From: Hydrogenophaga sp.
Lineage (GTDB): Bacteria; Pseudomonadota; Gammaproteobacteria; Burkholderiales; Burkholderiaceae_C
DNA length: 64,000 nucleotides
Direction of reading: 5' to 3'
NCBI RefSeq assembly: GCF_019635465.1
Contig: NZ_JAHBZK010000006.1
Location: 124,001 to 188,000 of the forward strand
Shown one piece after another: positions 34,961-43,565 of the stretch. The first letter of the stretch is position 1; every line of letters starts with the position of its first letter. The notes below the pieces were generated by a model, which saw only the letters and a program-made list of their open reading frames with translations, did no database searches and was not told where the DNA came from. The position numbers and the translations under genes were made by a program.

Positions 34961-37029
34961 ACTTCTTGCAGCAATGGCTCAAGCGCAATGGCGCCGTCGC
35001 CGGGGCGCTGGCCGCCCCCATGCTCGTGATGACGGTGCTGGCCATGATGGTGCTGCCGCTGCCGCCCTGGCTGCTGGACACCTTCTTCACGCTCAACATC
35101 GCGCTGGCGCTGATGGTGATGATGGTGGCCGCGCACATGAAGCGCCCGCTGGACTTCTCGGTCTTCCCGACCGTGCTGCTGCTGACCACCTTGTTGCGCC
35201 TGTCGCTCAACGTGGCCTCCACCCGTGTGGTGCTGCTCGAAGGCCACACCGGCCCGGGCGCGGCCGGCGCTGTGATCGAGTCCTTCGGTCACTTCCTCAT
35301 CGGCGGCAACTTCGCCGTCGGCCTGATCGTCTTCATCATCCTGGTGGTCATCAACTTCGTGGTGATCACCAAGGGCTCCGAGCGCATTGCCGAGGTGTCG
35401 GCGCGCTTCACCCTGGACGCCATGCCCGGCAAGCAGATGGCCATCGACGCCGACCTGGGCGCGGGCCTGATCGACGAGAAAGAGGCCAAGCGCCGCCGCG
35501 CCGAGGTGGGCGAAGAGGCCGAGTTTTTCGGCTCCATGGACGGTGCCTCCAAGTTCGTGCGCGGTGACGCTGTCGCCGGCATCCTGATCCTGATCATCAA
35601 CATCATTGGCGGCTTTGCCATCGGCATGGCGCAGCACGGCCTGTCGGCCGGACAGGCCGCCGACAACTACATCCTGCTGGCCGTCGGCGACGCGCTGGTG
35701 GCGCAGATTCCCGGCCTGCTGATCTCGGTTGCGGCCGCCATGGTGGTCTCGCGCGTGGGCAAGGACGAGGACGTGGCCGGCATGGTCGCGCGCCAGATGT
35801 TCATCTCGTGGCGCGTGATGGCGATTGCCGCCTCGGTGCTGTTCCTGCTGGGCGTGATCCCGGGCATGCCGCACATCTTCTTCCTGATGTTCGCGGCACT
35901 GCTGGGTGGCCTGGCCTGGTGGCGCCGCCAGCAGGATCTGGCGCCCAAGCCGGTCGAGAACGCACCCGCCACGCCCGCCAACGACGGCGAGGCCACCTGG
36001 GACGATCTGCAACCGGTGGACCTGCTCGGCCTCGAACTCGGCTACCGCCTGCTGTCGATGGTGGACAAGAACCGCCAGGGCGACCTGCTCACCCGCATCA
36101 AGGGTGTACGCAAAAAGTTCGCACAGGACGTCGGCTTCCTGCCCCCAGCCGTGCATGTGCGCGACAACCTCGAGCTGCGCCCCAGCGCCTACCGCATCAC
36201 CCTGCGTGGCGTGGTGGTGGGCGAGGGCGAAGTCCACCCCGGCCTATGGCTGGCGATCGACCCGGGCGGCACCGGTGTGCCCCTCATCGGCACCCCCACC
36301 ACCGACCCCGCGTTCGGCCTGCCCGCGCACTGGATCGACGAGCGCCAGAAGGAAAACGCGCAAATGGCCGGTTTCACGGTGGTTGATTCCGAGACTGTGC
36401 TGGCGACCCATCTTTCACACTTGATGCAAGTCCAGGCGGCCAAGTTGCTGAGCCGGACCGAGACCCAGGAACTGGTCGAACACGTGACCCGCCTGGCCCC
36501 CAAGCTGATCGAAGAAGTCGTGCCCAAGATGATCTCCGTCGCTGCGTTCCAGAAGGTGCTGCAACTGCTCCTCGAAGAGGGCGTGCACGTGCGAGACATC
36601 CGCACCATCATCGAATCGATCGCGGAACACGCTTCCCAGATCACCGAACCCATCGAGCTGGCGCGCCGCGTACGCACCGCGCTGGCGCCGGCCATCGTGC
36701 AGCAGATCTACGGCCCGGTGAAAGAGCTCGAAGTCATCGCCATCGAGCCCGGCCTGGAGCGCCTGCTGATGCAGGCCCTGACCGGCAACAACGCCGGCGC
36801 GCTGGACCCCGGCGTGGCCGAGATGCTGAGCAAGTCCGCCACCGACATCGCCAACCAGCAGGAAGAAAAAGGCGTGCCCGCCTGCCTGCTGGTGCCCGAC
36901 GCCATCCGCAGCGCCATGGCGCGCCTGCTGCGCCGCGCCGCGCCGCGCCTGCAGGTGCTCGCGCACAGCGAGATCCCCGAAACCCACCTTATCCGCATCG
37001 GCCCGATCCTGGGTCAGCTGGCGGCGTAG
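34957..37029 (+). CDS. flhA: Flagellar export gate protein FlhA
   Basis: 690 aa. Eight membrane segments in the first half with the FHIPEP-type loop (RFTLDAMPGKQMAIDADLGAGLIDEKEAKRRRAEV), then the large cytoplasmic nonamer domain that binds chaperone-substrate complexes (LLEEGVHVRDIRTIIESIAEHA). Overlaps flhB by 4 bp; followed by a repeat copy and flhF. Confidence 0.98.
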   Translation: MNFLQQWLKRNGAVAGALAAPMLVMTVLAMMVLPLPPWLLDTFFTLNIALALMVMMVAAHMKRPLDFSVFPTVLLLTTLLRLSLNVASTRVVLLEGHTGPGAAGAVIESFGHFLIGGNFAVGLIVFIILVVINFVVITKGSERIAEVSARFTLDAMPGKQMAIDADLGAGLIDEKEAKRRRAEVGEEAEFFGSMDGASKFVRGDAVAGILILIINIIGGFAIGMAQHGLSAGQAADNYILLAVGDALVAQIPGLLISVAAAMVVSRVGKDEDVAGMVARQMFISWRVMAIAASVLFLLGVIPGMPHIFFLMFAALLGGLAWWRRQQDLAPKPVENAPATPANDGEATWDDLQPVDLLGLELGYRLLSMVDKNRQGDLLTRIKGVRKKFAQDVGFLPPAVHVRDNLELRPSAYRITLRGVVVGEGEVHPGLWLAIDPGGTGVPLIGTPTTDPAFGLPAHWIDERQKENAQMAGFTVVDSETVLATHLSHLMQVQAAKLLSRTETQELVEHVTRLAPKLIEEVVPKMISVAAFQKVLQLLLEEGVHVRDIRTIIESIAEHASQITEPIELARRVRTALAPAIVQQIYGPVKELEVIAIEPGLERLLMQALTGNNAGALDPGVAEMLSKSATDIANQQEEKGVPACLLVPDAIRSAMARLLRRAAPRLQVLAHSEIPETHLIRIGPILGQLAA

Positions 37030-37037
37030 ATATGAAA

Positions 37038-37117
37038 CACCCCCGCCTCGCTTCGCTCGACCCCCTCAAGGGGGCGTCACCTGAGGCCCGGCAAAGCCGG
37101 TTCCTCGGTGACTCCCG
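37038..37117 (-). repeat. Intergenic structured repeat, copy 5
   Basis: Between flhA and flhF. Read on the minus strand the outer stem is GTCACC/GGTGAC (again compensated), inner stem CCGGC-ttt-GCCGG, then CCCCCTTGAGGGGG and TCGAGCGAAGCGAGG. Confidence 0.85.
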
Positions 37118-37177
37118 GTTTGACCTCGGCGCGCATGCGTCACTGAATTCTTGAACGCTTTTTCTGGGAACGTCAGC

Positions 37178-38647
37178 ATGAACATCCAACGCTTCATCGC
37201 CCCCACCTCGCGCGAGGCCATGTCCAAGGCGCGCCGTCAGTTTGGCGACAGTGCCGTGATCCTCTCCACGCGCCAGACGCCCGAAGGCTTCGAGGTCATG
37301 GTGGCCGCCGAGGAAAGCCTGGCGTCCATGACGCAGGGCGCGCCCGCATCGGCCGCGTCCGCCGCTGCGGCCAAGCCGGTGGAAGCGCCGCGCCAGGCGC
37401 CGTTTGCCAACACGCAATCGACCATCGCCAGCGACACCGAAGCCATGGCGATGAGCACGCTGTCGTTCCAGGAATATGTGCGTGAGCGCATGCTGCGCAA
37501 GCGCCGCGAACAACTCGACGGCGGCTCGCCCGAGGCAGCGGCCGAGGCCGCGCCCGCCCGCGAACCCGAGCCCATTGCCGTGCCGGTGCAGCGCTTCAAC
37601 GAGCCGGAGCAGATCCGCACGCCGCGCGCCACGCCGCAGCCCATCCGCACGCGTGAGAACGCCTTCGCCGATTCGGAGCCGCGCTTTGCCGTGCAGGAAG
37701 AGCAGCGCATGTCGCTGGAGCTGAACGCGCTCAAGGACATGATCGAAGAGCGTTTCAACACCCTGGCCTGGCTGGGTTCGAGCAAGAGCAACCCGATCCA
37801 GTCGAGCCTGATGCACAAGCTCATCCGCGCCGGCTACTCGCCCGCGCTCTCGCGCGCCGTGCTCGAGCGCCTGCCGGTTGAAGCTGGCGCCGGCGAATCG
37901 CTGCGTTGGCTGATGGACGCCATTCAGCGCAACCTGCGCGTGGCCCAACCGGGTGCCGGCCTGGCCGACGAGGGCGGTGTGGTCGCCCTGGTGGGTGCCA
38001 CCGGTGTGGGCAAGACCACCACCGCCGCCAAGCTGGCCGCGCAATGCGTCAAACAATACGGCGCCAACAGCGTCGGTCTGGTCACCCTCGACAGCTACCG
38101 CGTCTCGGGCTACGAGCAGCTGCGCTCCTTCGGCCGCATGTTGGGCGTGGTGGCGCACCTGGCGCACGACCGCGCCGCGCTCAAGGACATGCTCGGCCTG
38201 CTGGCCGGCAAACGCCTGGTCATCATCGACACCGCCGGCCTGGGCCAGCGCGACCAGCGCGTGCAGGACATGCTCGACGTGCTGGAGATGCCCAGCCTCA
38301 AGAAGGTGCTGGTGCTCAACGCCGGCACCCAGGGCGACACCCTGGACGAGACGCTTTCCGCCTTCAAGGCCGACAAGCTGCACGGCGTGGTGCTGTCCAA
38401 GGTGGACGAAGCCGTCAAGCTCGGCCCCGCCATCGACGCCCTGATTCGTCACCACGTGACGGTGCGCGGTGTGGCCAACGGCCAGCGCGTGCCCGAAGAC
38501 TGGCACCACCCCGATGCCGGCTCGCTGGTCAAGCTGAGCATGGGCTCGAGCAGCAAGTCGGCCTTCGACCCCAGCACCGCCGACATGGGCTTCTACTTCG
38601 CCCAGTCGGCCGGCCGCAGCGGCACCTTCGGTGGCCTGCATGTTTGA
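37178..38647 (+). CDS. flhF: SRP-type GTPase FlhF (polar flagellum placement)
   Basis: 489 aa from the ATG at 37178. N-terminal B domain with basic residues, a Glu/Pro/Ala-rich linker, then the NG GTPase domain: G1 GATGVGKTTT (273-282), G3-like IIDTAGLGQRD, G4-like LSKVDEAVKLG. FlhF marks the pole where the flagellum is built. Overlaps the flhG-like gene by 8 bp. Confidence 0.96.
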   Translation: MNIQRFIAPTSREAMSKARRQFGDSAVILSTRQTPEGFEVMVAAEESLASMTQGAPASAASAAAAKPVEAPRQAPFANTQSTIASDTEAMAMSTLSFQEYVRERMLRKRREQLDGGSPEAAAEAAPAREPEPIAVPVQRFNEPEQIRTPRATPQPIRTRENAFADSEPRFAVQEEQRMSLELNALKDMIEERFNTLAWLGSSKSNPIQSSLMHKLIRAGYSPALSRAVLERLPVEAGAGESLRWLMDAIQRNLRVAQPGAGLADEGGVVALVGATGVGKTTTAAKLAAQCVKQYGANSVGLVTLDSYRVSGYEQLRSFGRMLGVVAHLAHDRAALKDMLGLLAGKRLVIIDTAGLGQRDQRVQDMLDVLEMPSLKKVLVLNAGTQGDTLDETLSAFKADKLHGVVLSKVDEAVKLGPAIDALIRHHVTVRGVANGQRVPEDWHHPDAGSLVKLSMGSSSKSAFDPSTADMGFYFAQSAGRSGTFGGLHV

Positions 38648-39392
38648 GTTCGGCCTTGACCAGGCCGCCGGCCTGCGCCTGGACATGCAGGCGCGCGACG
38701 GCAGCCCGGCCCTCATGCCCCTGGCCAGCCCGGCCCAGCCGTCGCACGGCTTTGAGTGGCTGTGCCGGCTGGCGATGGACCTGGCCGACGCCGGTCAGCG
38801 CGTCGTCGTCATCGACGGCTGCGCCACCGAACGCGGCGAGCGCGGTGGCCTGTGCCACGCGCTGGCCGACACCAGCGAAACGCAACTGGGCGCCGCGGCA
38901 CAGCGCGGCGAGTGGCAGGTGATGCCCGGCGCGCGCGGCCTGCAGACCCTGGTGGGCACCGCCGCCGCCGGTGGCGCCGACACGGCGGTCTCGCGCCTGT
39001 TTGCACCGTTCGCGCACGGCGCGCTGGTGTTGCTGTACGCGCCGGCGCAAGCCCTGGCCTCGCTCCTGTCGGGCATCAGCGCGCGCGTGCTGGTGCCGGT
39101 GATCGACCAGCCGCAGGCCAGCATCGATGCCTATGGCGCCCTGAAATGGCTGCACGGCGCGGGCCTGTGCCCGGTGCTGGCGCCGCTGTCGGCACCGCAG
39201 CAGATTCTCTCCAACGTGGTCGACACCGCGCAGCGTCACCTGGGCCTTCGCGTGCCCGTGTGGGCGCAGCCGGCCTGGTCGCAGCGCGTGCCCGATGGCG
39301 CGCTGGTGCGCGCCGACACGCCCCCGTTCTCACCTCACCGTTCACCCGCCCGCGGCGTTTACGCCGGGGCCGCTCACCCCCTCTGGAGCTGA
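38640..39392 (+). CDS. flhG: FlhG/FleN-like protein without a P-loop
   Basis: 250 aa in the exact position of flhG, between flhF and fliA. The N-terminus has DQAAGLR (residues 7-13), the motif by which FlhG stimulates FlhF GTPase. In FlhG/MinD the next block is the deviant Walker A (KGGVGKT); here the aligned stretch is ASPAQPSHGFEW (29-40), with no lysine or GKT, although the following helix and strand (LAMDLADAGQRVVVIDG) still align. The MinD A' aspartate is also not followed by the usual sequence. ATP binding is therefore probably lost. Confidence 0.75.
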   Translation: MFEFGLDQAAGLRLDMQARDGSPALMPLASPAQPSHGFEWLCRLAMDLADAGQRVVVIDGCATERGERGGLCHALADTSETQLGAAAQRGEWQVMPGARGLQTLVGTAAAGGADTAVSRLFAPFAHGALVLLYAPAQALASLLSGISARVLVPVIDQPQASIDAYGALKWLHGAGLCPVLAPLSAPQQILSNVVDTAQRHLGLRVPVWAQPAWSQRVPDGALVRADTPPFSPHRSPARGVYAGAAHPLWS

Positions 39393-39394
39393 CG

Positions 39395-40111
39395 ATGTAC
39401 ACCGCCAAAGGCACGCTCGAACGCGATGACCAGCTGAAGAAATACAGCCCGCTGGTTCGTCGTCTGGCGCACCACATGATCGCCAAGCTGCCCCCGAGTG
39501 TCGAGATCGACGACCTGATCCAGGTCGGCATGATCGGCCTCACCGAAGCCATTGCGCGCTACGAGCCCTCGCAGGGCGTGCAGTTCGAGACCTTCGCCAG
39601 CCAGCGCATCCGCGGCGCGATGATCGACGAGCTGCGCGACGGCGACTGGATGAGCCGCGGCTCGCGCAAGAGCCAGAAGGACATCGAGCAGGCCGTGCAC
39701 CGTCTGCAGCAGAAGCTGCACCGCGTGCCCAAGGAGAGCGAGATCGCCGCCGAGATGGGCCTGACCCTGGCCGACTACCAGTCGCTGCTGGCCAAGGTGC
39801 GCGGCACCCAGCTCGTGTACCTGGAAGACATCAGCGGCGGCAGCGACGACGAAGACAGCTTTCTGGACCGCCACATGGGCGACCACGAGGCCGACCCCTC
39901 GTCGATGCTGCAGGACCAGCGCATGCGCATGGCCCTGGTCGAGGCGATCAAGACCTTGCCCGACCGCGAGCAGCACATCATGAGCATGTACTACGAGCAC
40001 GACATGAACCTCAAGGAAATCGCCGCCGTGCTCGGCGTGACCGAATCGCGCGTGTGCCAGCTGCACAGCCAGTCGATTGCGCGCCTGCGCACCAAGCTGC
40101 GCGAACACTGA
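39395..40111 (+). CDS. fliA: Flagellar sigma factor FliA (sigma-28)
   Basis: 238 aa. Region 2 (LVRRLAHHMIAKLPPSVEIDDLIQVGMIGLTEAIARYE; FETFASQRIRGAMIDELRDGDW), region 3 (SRGSRKSQKDIEQAV) and region 4 helix-turn-helix (LKEIAAVLGVTESRVCQLHSQ). Starts 2 bp after the flhG-like stop, GGAG upstream. Drives fliC and flgM through the sigma-28 promoters in this window. Confidence 0.98.
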   Translation: MYTAKGTLERDDQLKKYSPLVRRLAHHMIAKLPPSVEIDDLIQVGMIGLTEAIARYEPSQGVQFETFASQRIRGAMIDELRDGDWMSRGSRKSQKDIEQAVHRLQQKLHRVPKESEIAAEMGLTLADYQSLLAKVRGTQLVYLEDISGGSDDEDSFLDRHMGDHEADPSSMLQDQRMRMALVEAIKTLPDREQHIMSMYYEHDMNLKEIAAVLGVTESRVCQLHSQSIARLRTKLREH

Positions 40112-40115
40112 CCCC

Positions 40116-41168
40116 ATGAGCCGCGGGCCCCACAGCGTCGCGCTGGTGATGATCGCGCGCAACGAGGCGCGCGGCATCCAGCGCGCGCTGGCCAGCGTGC
40201 GCCCCTTTGTGGACCGCCTGCTGGTGCTCGACACCGGCTCCACCGACGACACCGTGGCCCTGGCCCGCCAGGCCGGCGCCGACGTGCACCGCTTCGACTG
40301 GTGCGACGACTTCTCGGCCGCGCGCAACCGAGCGCTCGACCTGGCCGATGCCGACTGGCACCTGATCGTCGACGCGGACGAATGGCTGATCGAGGGCGGT
40401 GAACAGGTGGCCGCTCTGCGCCACCAGGCACCCGATCACCTCGGACAACTCGGCATCCGCAGCGAATTCGGCGCAGACTCTCAGGTGCATGTGTCCTGGC
40501 TCACCCGCGTGCTGCCACGCGGCGTGCGCTACAGCGGTCGCATCCACGAACAACCCGACTCCGACCTGCCGCGCGTGCGCCTGGGCATCACTCTGGGCCA
40601 CGACGGCTACACCCCGGCGCAGCTGGCGCTCAAGCGCGGGCGCAACCGCACGTTGTTGTTGGCCGAGCGCGACGCCCACCCCGACGACCCCCACGTCTGG
40701 CTGCACCTGGGCAAAGACCACGAAACCTACGGCGAACACGCCGAGGCCGCCGCCTGCTACCGACAGGCCTGGCAGCGCAGCCCGCAGGGCGCACCCTGGC
40801 GCCACGACCTGATCGTGCGCCTGCTGCACTGCCTGGGCCAGAGCGGCGCACTCGACGAAGCCCTGGTGCTGGCCGGCAACGCCATGGACGAATGGGACGG
40901 CTCGCCCGACTACCACTTCGTGCTCGGCAACCTGCTGCTCAACTGGGCCACCCGCCACCCCGAGCAGGCCATGGATCAAGGCCTGCCCATGGCGCGCGCC
41001 GCCTGGGAGCGCTGCCTGCAGATCGGCGAACGCCCCGACCTCGACGGCTCGGTCAGCGGCCGCGGCAGCCACCTCGCGGCGCACAACCTCGCCGTCATCC
41101 ACGACGGCCTGGGGCAGGCCGATCAGGCAGCGCACTACCGGCAATTGGCGGTGCAGTTGCGCACTTGA
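40116..41168 (+). CDS. Family 2 glycosyltransferase with TPR-like C-terminus
   Basis: 350 aa. GT-A fold: MIARNEARGIQRALASV at the start, DTGSTDDTV, and the nucleotide-sugar DxD Asp86-Ala-Asp88 (IVDADEW). The C-terminal half has helical TPR-type repeats (HLGKDHETYGEHAEAAACYRQAW). It begins 4 bp after the fliA stop, so it is likely cotranscribed with the flagellar genes; a flagellin-glycosylating role is possible but not shown. Confidence 0.85.
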   Translation: MSRGPHSVALVMIARNEARGIQRALASVRPFVDRLLVLDTGSTDDTVALARQAGADVHRFDWCDDFSAARNRALDLADADWHLIVDADEWLIEGGEQVAALRHQAPDHLGQLGIRSEFGADSQVHVSWLTRVLPRGVRYSGRIHEQPDSDLPRVRLGITLGHDGYTPAQLALKRGRNRTLLLAERDAHPDDPHVWLHLGKDHETYGEHAEAAACYRQAWQRSPQGAPWRHDLIVRLLHCLGQSGALDEALVLAGNAMDEWDGSPDYHFVLGNLLLNWATRHPEQAMDQGLPMARAAWERCLQIGERPDLDGSVSGRGSHLAAHNLAVIHDGLGQADQAAHYRQLAVQLRT

Positions 41169-41342
41169 GCGCGGCATTCGCCGGTTGCTCAGCTGTGGGT
41201 GAGACCACCCGCATCCCTTTTGATGAGGCTAGGATGGCCACCACCGGCCAGGAGCGGGCGGTAACCACTCATGTTCCGGCTGCTTCGACGGCTGAGGCCC
41301 TAGCTGTCGCGCGGCTCGTCCAACCATTGCAAGGAGTGCGGT

Positions 41343-41786
41343 TTGAACCTCTCAGACTTCGATGATCGTCGCGAACTTGAAGCGGCATGTCATTGCGGTG
41401 CGGTGCGCTTTCGACTGGTTCTGACAGATGGTCTGCGAAGTGCACGGCGATGCAACTGCTCGTACTGCAGCATGCGCGGCGCCGTGGCAGTGTCTACCGA
41501 TCTGGAGAACCTGCAGGTTGTTCAAGGCGCTGAAAAGCTGACGCTCTACCAGTTCAACACCGGCCAGGCCAAGCACTACTTCTGCTCGGTGTGTGGCATT
41601 TACACGTTCCATTCGCGACGCTCCACTCCGACCCAATATGGCGTCAATGCATCGTGCATTGAGGGCCTGAGCCCCTTCGACTTCGCAGACGTTCCAGTGT
41701 TGGAAGGGCGAAGTCATCCAAAGGACCGGGGCGGCGGCCCCCTGACCGCTGGGTGGCTAAGCTACCGCGCCAACGAGCGCACGTAG
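41343..41786 (+). CDS. GFA-family (glutathione-dependent formaldehyde-activating-like) protein
   Basis: 147 aa. Zinc-binding cysteines CHCGAVRF, CNCSYC and CSVCGIYTFH are in the GFA arrangement. No in-frame ATG precedes the first conserved Cys; the TTG at 41343 has AAGGAG 8 nt upstream and is taken as the start. The 174 bp before it hold no recognised gene. Confidence 0.85.
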   Translation: MNLSDFDDRRELEAACHCGAVRFRLVLTDGLRSARRCNCSYCSMRGAVAVSTDLENLQVVQGAEKLTLYQFNTGQAKHYFCSVCGIYTFHSRRSTPTQYGVNASCIEGLSPFDFADVPVLEGRSHPKDRGGGPLTAGWLSYRANERT

Positions 41787-41863
41787 CCAAACGAACATAC
41801 TGGCAACGGCCGTCCGCATTCATCCCGTGGCTATGCTCGCTGCTCCAAGGAGCGCAGCCGCCC

Positions 41864-42256
41864 ATGACCCCCTTCACCACCCAACCCCTGCCAGCCGACC
41901 CCACCGTCACCGCGCCCGACGGCTCAGACGTGCGCGTGCTGTGCGCGCTGGCGGGGGGCAGCATGGCGCATTTCTCGCTGGCGCCGGGCCGGGTCACGCA
42001 GGCCGTGGTACACCGCACGGTGGAGGAGATCTGGTACGTGATCTCGGGCGAGGGCGAGATGTGGCGTCGGCAAGGCGACAAGGAAGACACCGTGGCGCTG
42101 CGTGCCGGCTTGAGCCTGACCATTCCGGTGGGCACGCACTTTCAGTTTCGCGCCATGGGCGACCAGGCCCTGTGTGCGGTGGCCATCACCATGCCGCCCT
42201 GGCCTGGCATGGACGAGGCGGTGCCCGTCGAAGGCACCTGGACCCCGACGGCTTGA
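41864..42256 (+). CDS. Cupin-domain protein
   Basis: 130 aa. Single cupin barrel: motif 1 around VVHRTVEEIWYVISGEGEMW (His and Glu metal ligands) and motif 2 around LTIPVGTHFQFRA (His). Likely a small metal-dependent enzyme or sensor; the substrate is unknown. The ATG at 41864 is preceded by AAGGAG at about 13 nt. Confidence 0.82.
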   Translation: MTPFTTQPLPADPTVTAPDGSDVRVLCALAGGSMAHFSLAPGRVTQAVVHRTVEEIWYVISGEGEMWRRQGDKEDTVALRAGLSLTIPVGTHFQFRAMGDQALCAVAITMPPWPGMDEAVPVEGTWTPTA

Positions 42257-42302
42257 AGCCTGGGCGCGCTCAAGGCAAGCCTTTGCGGCGCGACAATCGC
42301 GG

Positions 42303-42332
42303 CCCAACGCCCAACGCCCAACGCCCAACGCC
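42303..42332 (+). repeat. Four tandem 7-bp repeats abutting a start codon
   Basis: The unit GCCCAAC is repeated four times in direct tandem and ends immediately before the ATG at 42333. It occupies the place of the Shine-Dalgarno sequence of the lipoprotein gene. Confidence 0.8.
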
Positions 42333-43112
42333 ATGACCTCGATGCCATTGCCCGCCCTGCGCCTCGCCGCTGTCCTCGCTGTCGCCGCCGCCATGGGTGG
42401 CTGTGCGACTCCGGTCGACACCCGGACCATCGTGTCCGACAGCCCGTCCTACCTCAACGACAACTTCACGCCGATGCAGCTGAGCGCAGCCGTGCGGTCC
42501 CAGGTCGAGAAGGGCGAGCCGATGGCGCCGCGGTTTCGCCGCATCGAATTCCGCCACTCGGTGGTCGTCGAGGGCCAGGGCAATCGCTACGAGGTCCAGG
42601 CGAATACCACGCTGACCAACCTGGGCAACGGCTATGTGCAGCAGCGCACCGAATACGCGCGCAACGACCTGGCCTACCGCGTCAACCTGGCCCTGTCCTT
42701 TGCGGGCATCCACCTGCTCAGGTCGCAGACCACCTTCCTGGAGCGCGCCAGCGCGCAACAGCCCTTGGAGATCAAGGAGCTGATCCGCTTCGACCGCGGC
42801 CTGGGCAACCCCAAGCCCGGGCAGAGCTATGTGATGGAGGCCCGCCTGGGCACAGCGCCGCAGCTCATGGGCTTCACCTACGAGAAACGCACCTGCACCG
42901 CCGGGCAGCCCGTGCCGGCCTCGGTGTTGATGCTCGAGCTGCAGGGCACCGCCATACCGCTGGAATGCGTCAAGACGGGCGAGAACGGTGTGGTCATCAA
43001 CAAGATGAAGTTCGTCTGGCTGCCTGACTTGGGCGTGGGGTTTCAGACCGACTACGTGAGCGCGCGCGAAACCAGCCTGTACACCCTGCATTCGATCAAC
43101 GTGACCCGCTGA
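42333..43112 (+). CDS. Lipoprotein of unknown function
   Basis: 259 aa. Signal peptide RLAAVLAVAAAMGGC with lipobox MGGC, lipidated Cys24. The mature protein is beta-rich with two further Cys residues (CTAG, LECVK) that could form a disulfide. I do not recognise the family. Four 7-bp tandem repeats end at the ATG. 13 bp before the next gene. Confidence 0.75.
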   Translation: MTSMPLPALRLAAVLAVAAAMGGCATPVDTRTIVSDSPSYLNDNFTPMQLSAAVRSQVEKGEPMAPRFRRIEFRHSVVVEGQGNRYEVQANTTLTNLGNGYVQQRTEYARNDLAYRVNLALSFAGIHLLRSQTTFLERASAQQPLEIKELIRFDRGLGNPKPGQSYVMEARLGTAPQLMGFTYEKRTCTAGQPVPASVLMLELQGTAIPLECVKTGENGVVINKMKFVWLPDLGVGFQTDYVSARETSLYTLHSINVTR

Positions 43113-43125
43113 CCGCACCGCTGCC

Positions 43126-43536
43126 ATGTCTTTGTTGTTTGTCTACGGCTCCCTCAAGCAGGACTATCCCAACCACCCGGTCAACCGCGGTCGCCGCGTG
43201 CCGGGCGAGTACCGCACCGCGCAGGCCTACCCCATGCACCTGATCGACTCGGTGCTGCCCTGCCTGTTTCTGCAACCCGGGCAGGGGCTGCCGGTCAGTG
43301 GGCAGCTGTTCGAAGTGAATGCCGACGCGCTGGCGGCAATGGATGCGCTGGAGCGGGTGGGTGAACCCGGTGGCTACCAGCGCGTCACCATCGACGTGGT
43401 GGCCTCGGACGGCAGCGGTGCGTTGACGCCGGCCTTTGCTTACGTCCAGGATGCCGCCTTGTTGCAGCGCGGCGGCCCACACCCGGGGCCGCTGGCCGAC
43501 TACACGCCCGAACACGCCCGCGCCCTGCGCTGGTGA
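43126..43536 (+). CDS. Gamma-glutamylcyclotransferase (AIG2/GGCT)-like protein
   Basis: 136 aa. VYGSLKQDYPNHP at the N-terminus is the GGCT-fold phosphate-binding signature (YGSL), and the catalytic Glu is probably in ALERVGEPGGYQR. Acts on gamma-glutamyl compounds in this family; the substrate is not defined. Confidence 0.87.
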   Translation: MSLLFVYGSLKQDYPNHPVNRGRRVPGEYRTAQAYPMHLIDSVLPCLFLQPGQGLPVSGQLFEVNADALAAMDALERVGEPGGYQRVTIDVVASDGSGALTPAFAYVQDAALLQRGGPHPGPLADYTPEHARALRW

Positions 43537-43565
43537 GCCCGCCCGGGGCCAACCCTGCACGCCCT

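Noticed and set aside
41169-41342. A hidden gene between the glycosyltransferase and the GFA gene
   Set aside because: Short frames only, none with a ribosome site or recognisable product; the sequence looks non-coding.
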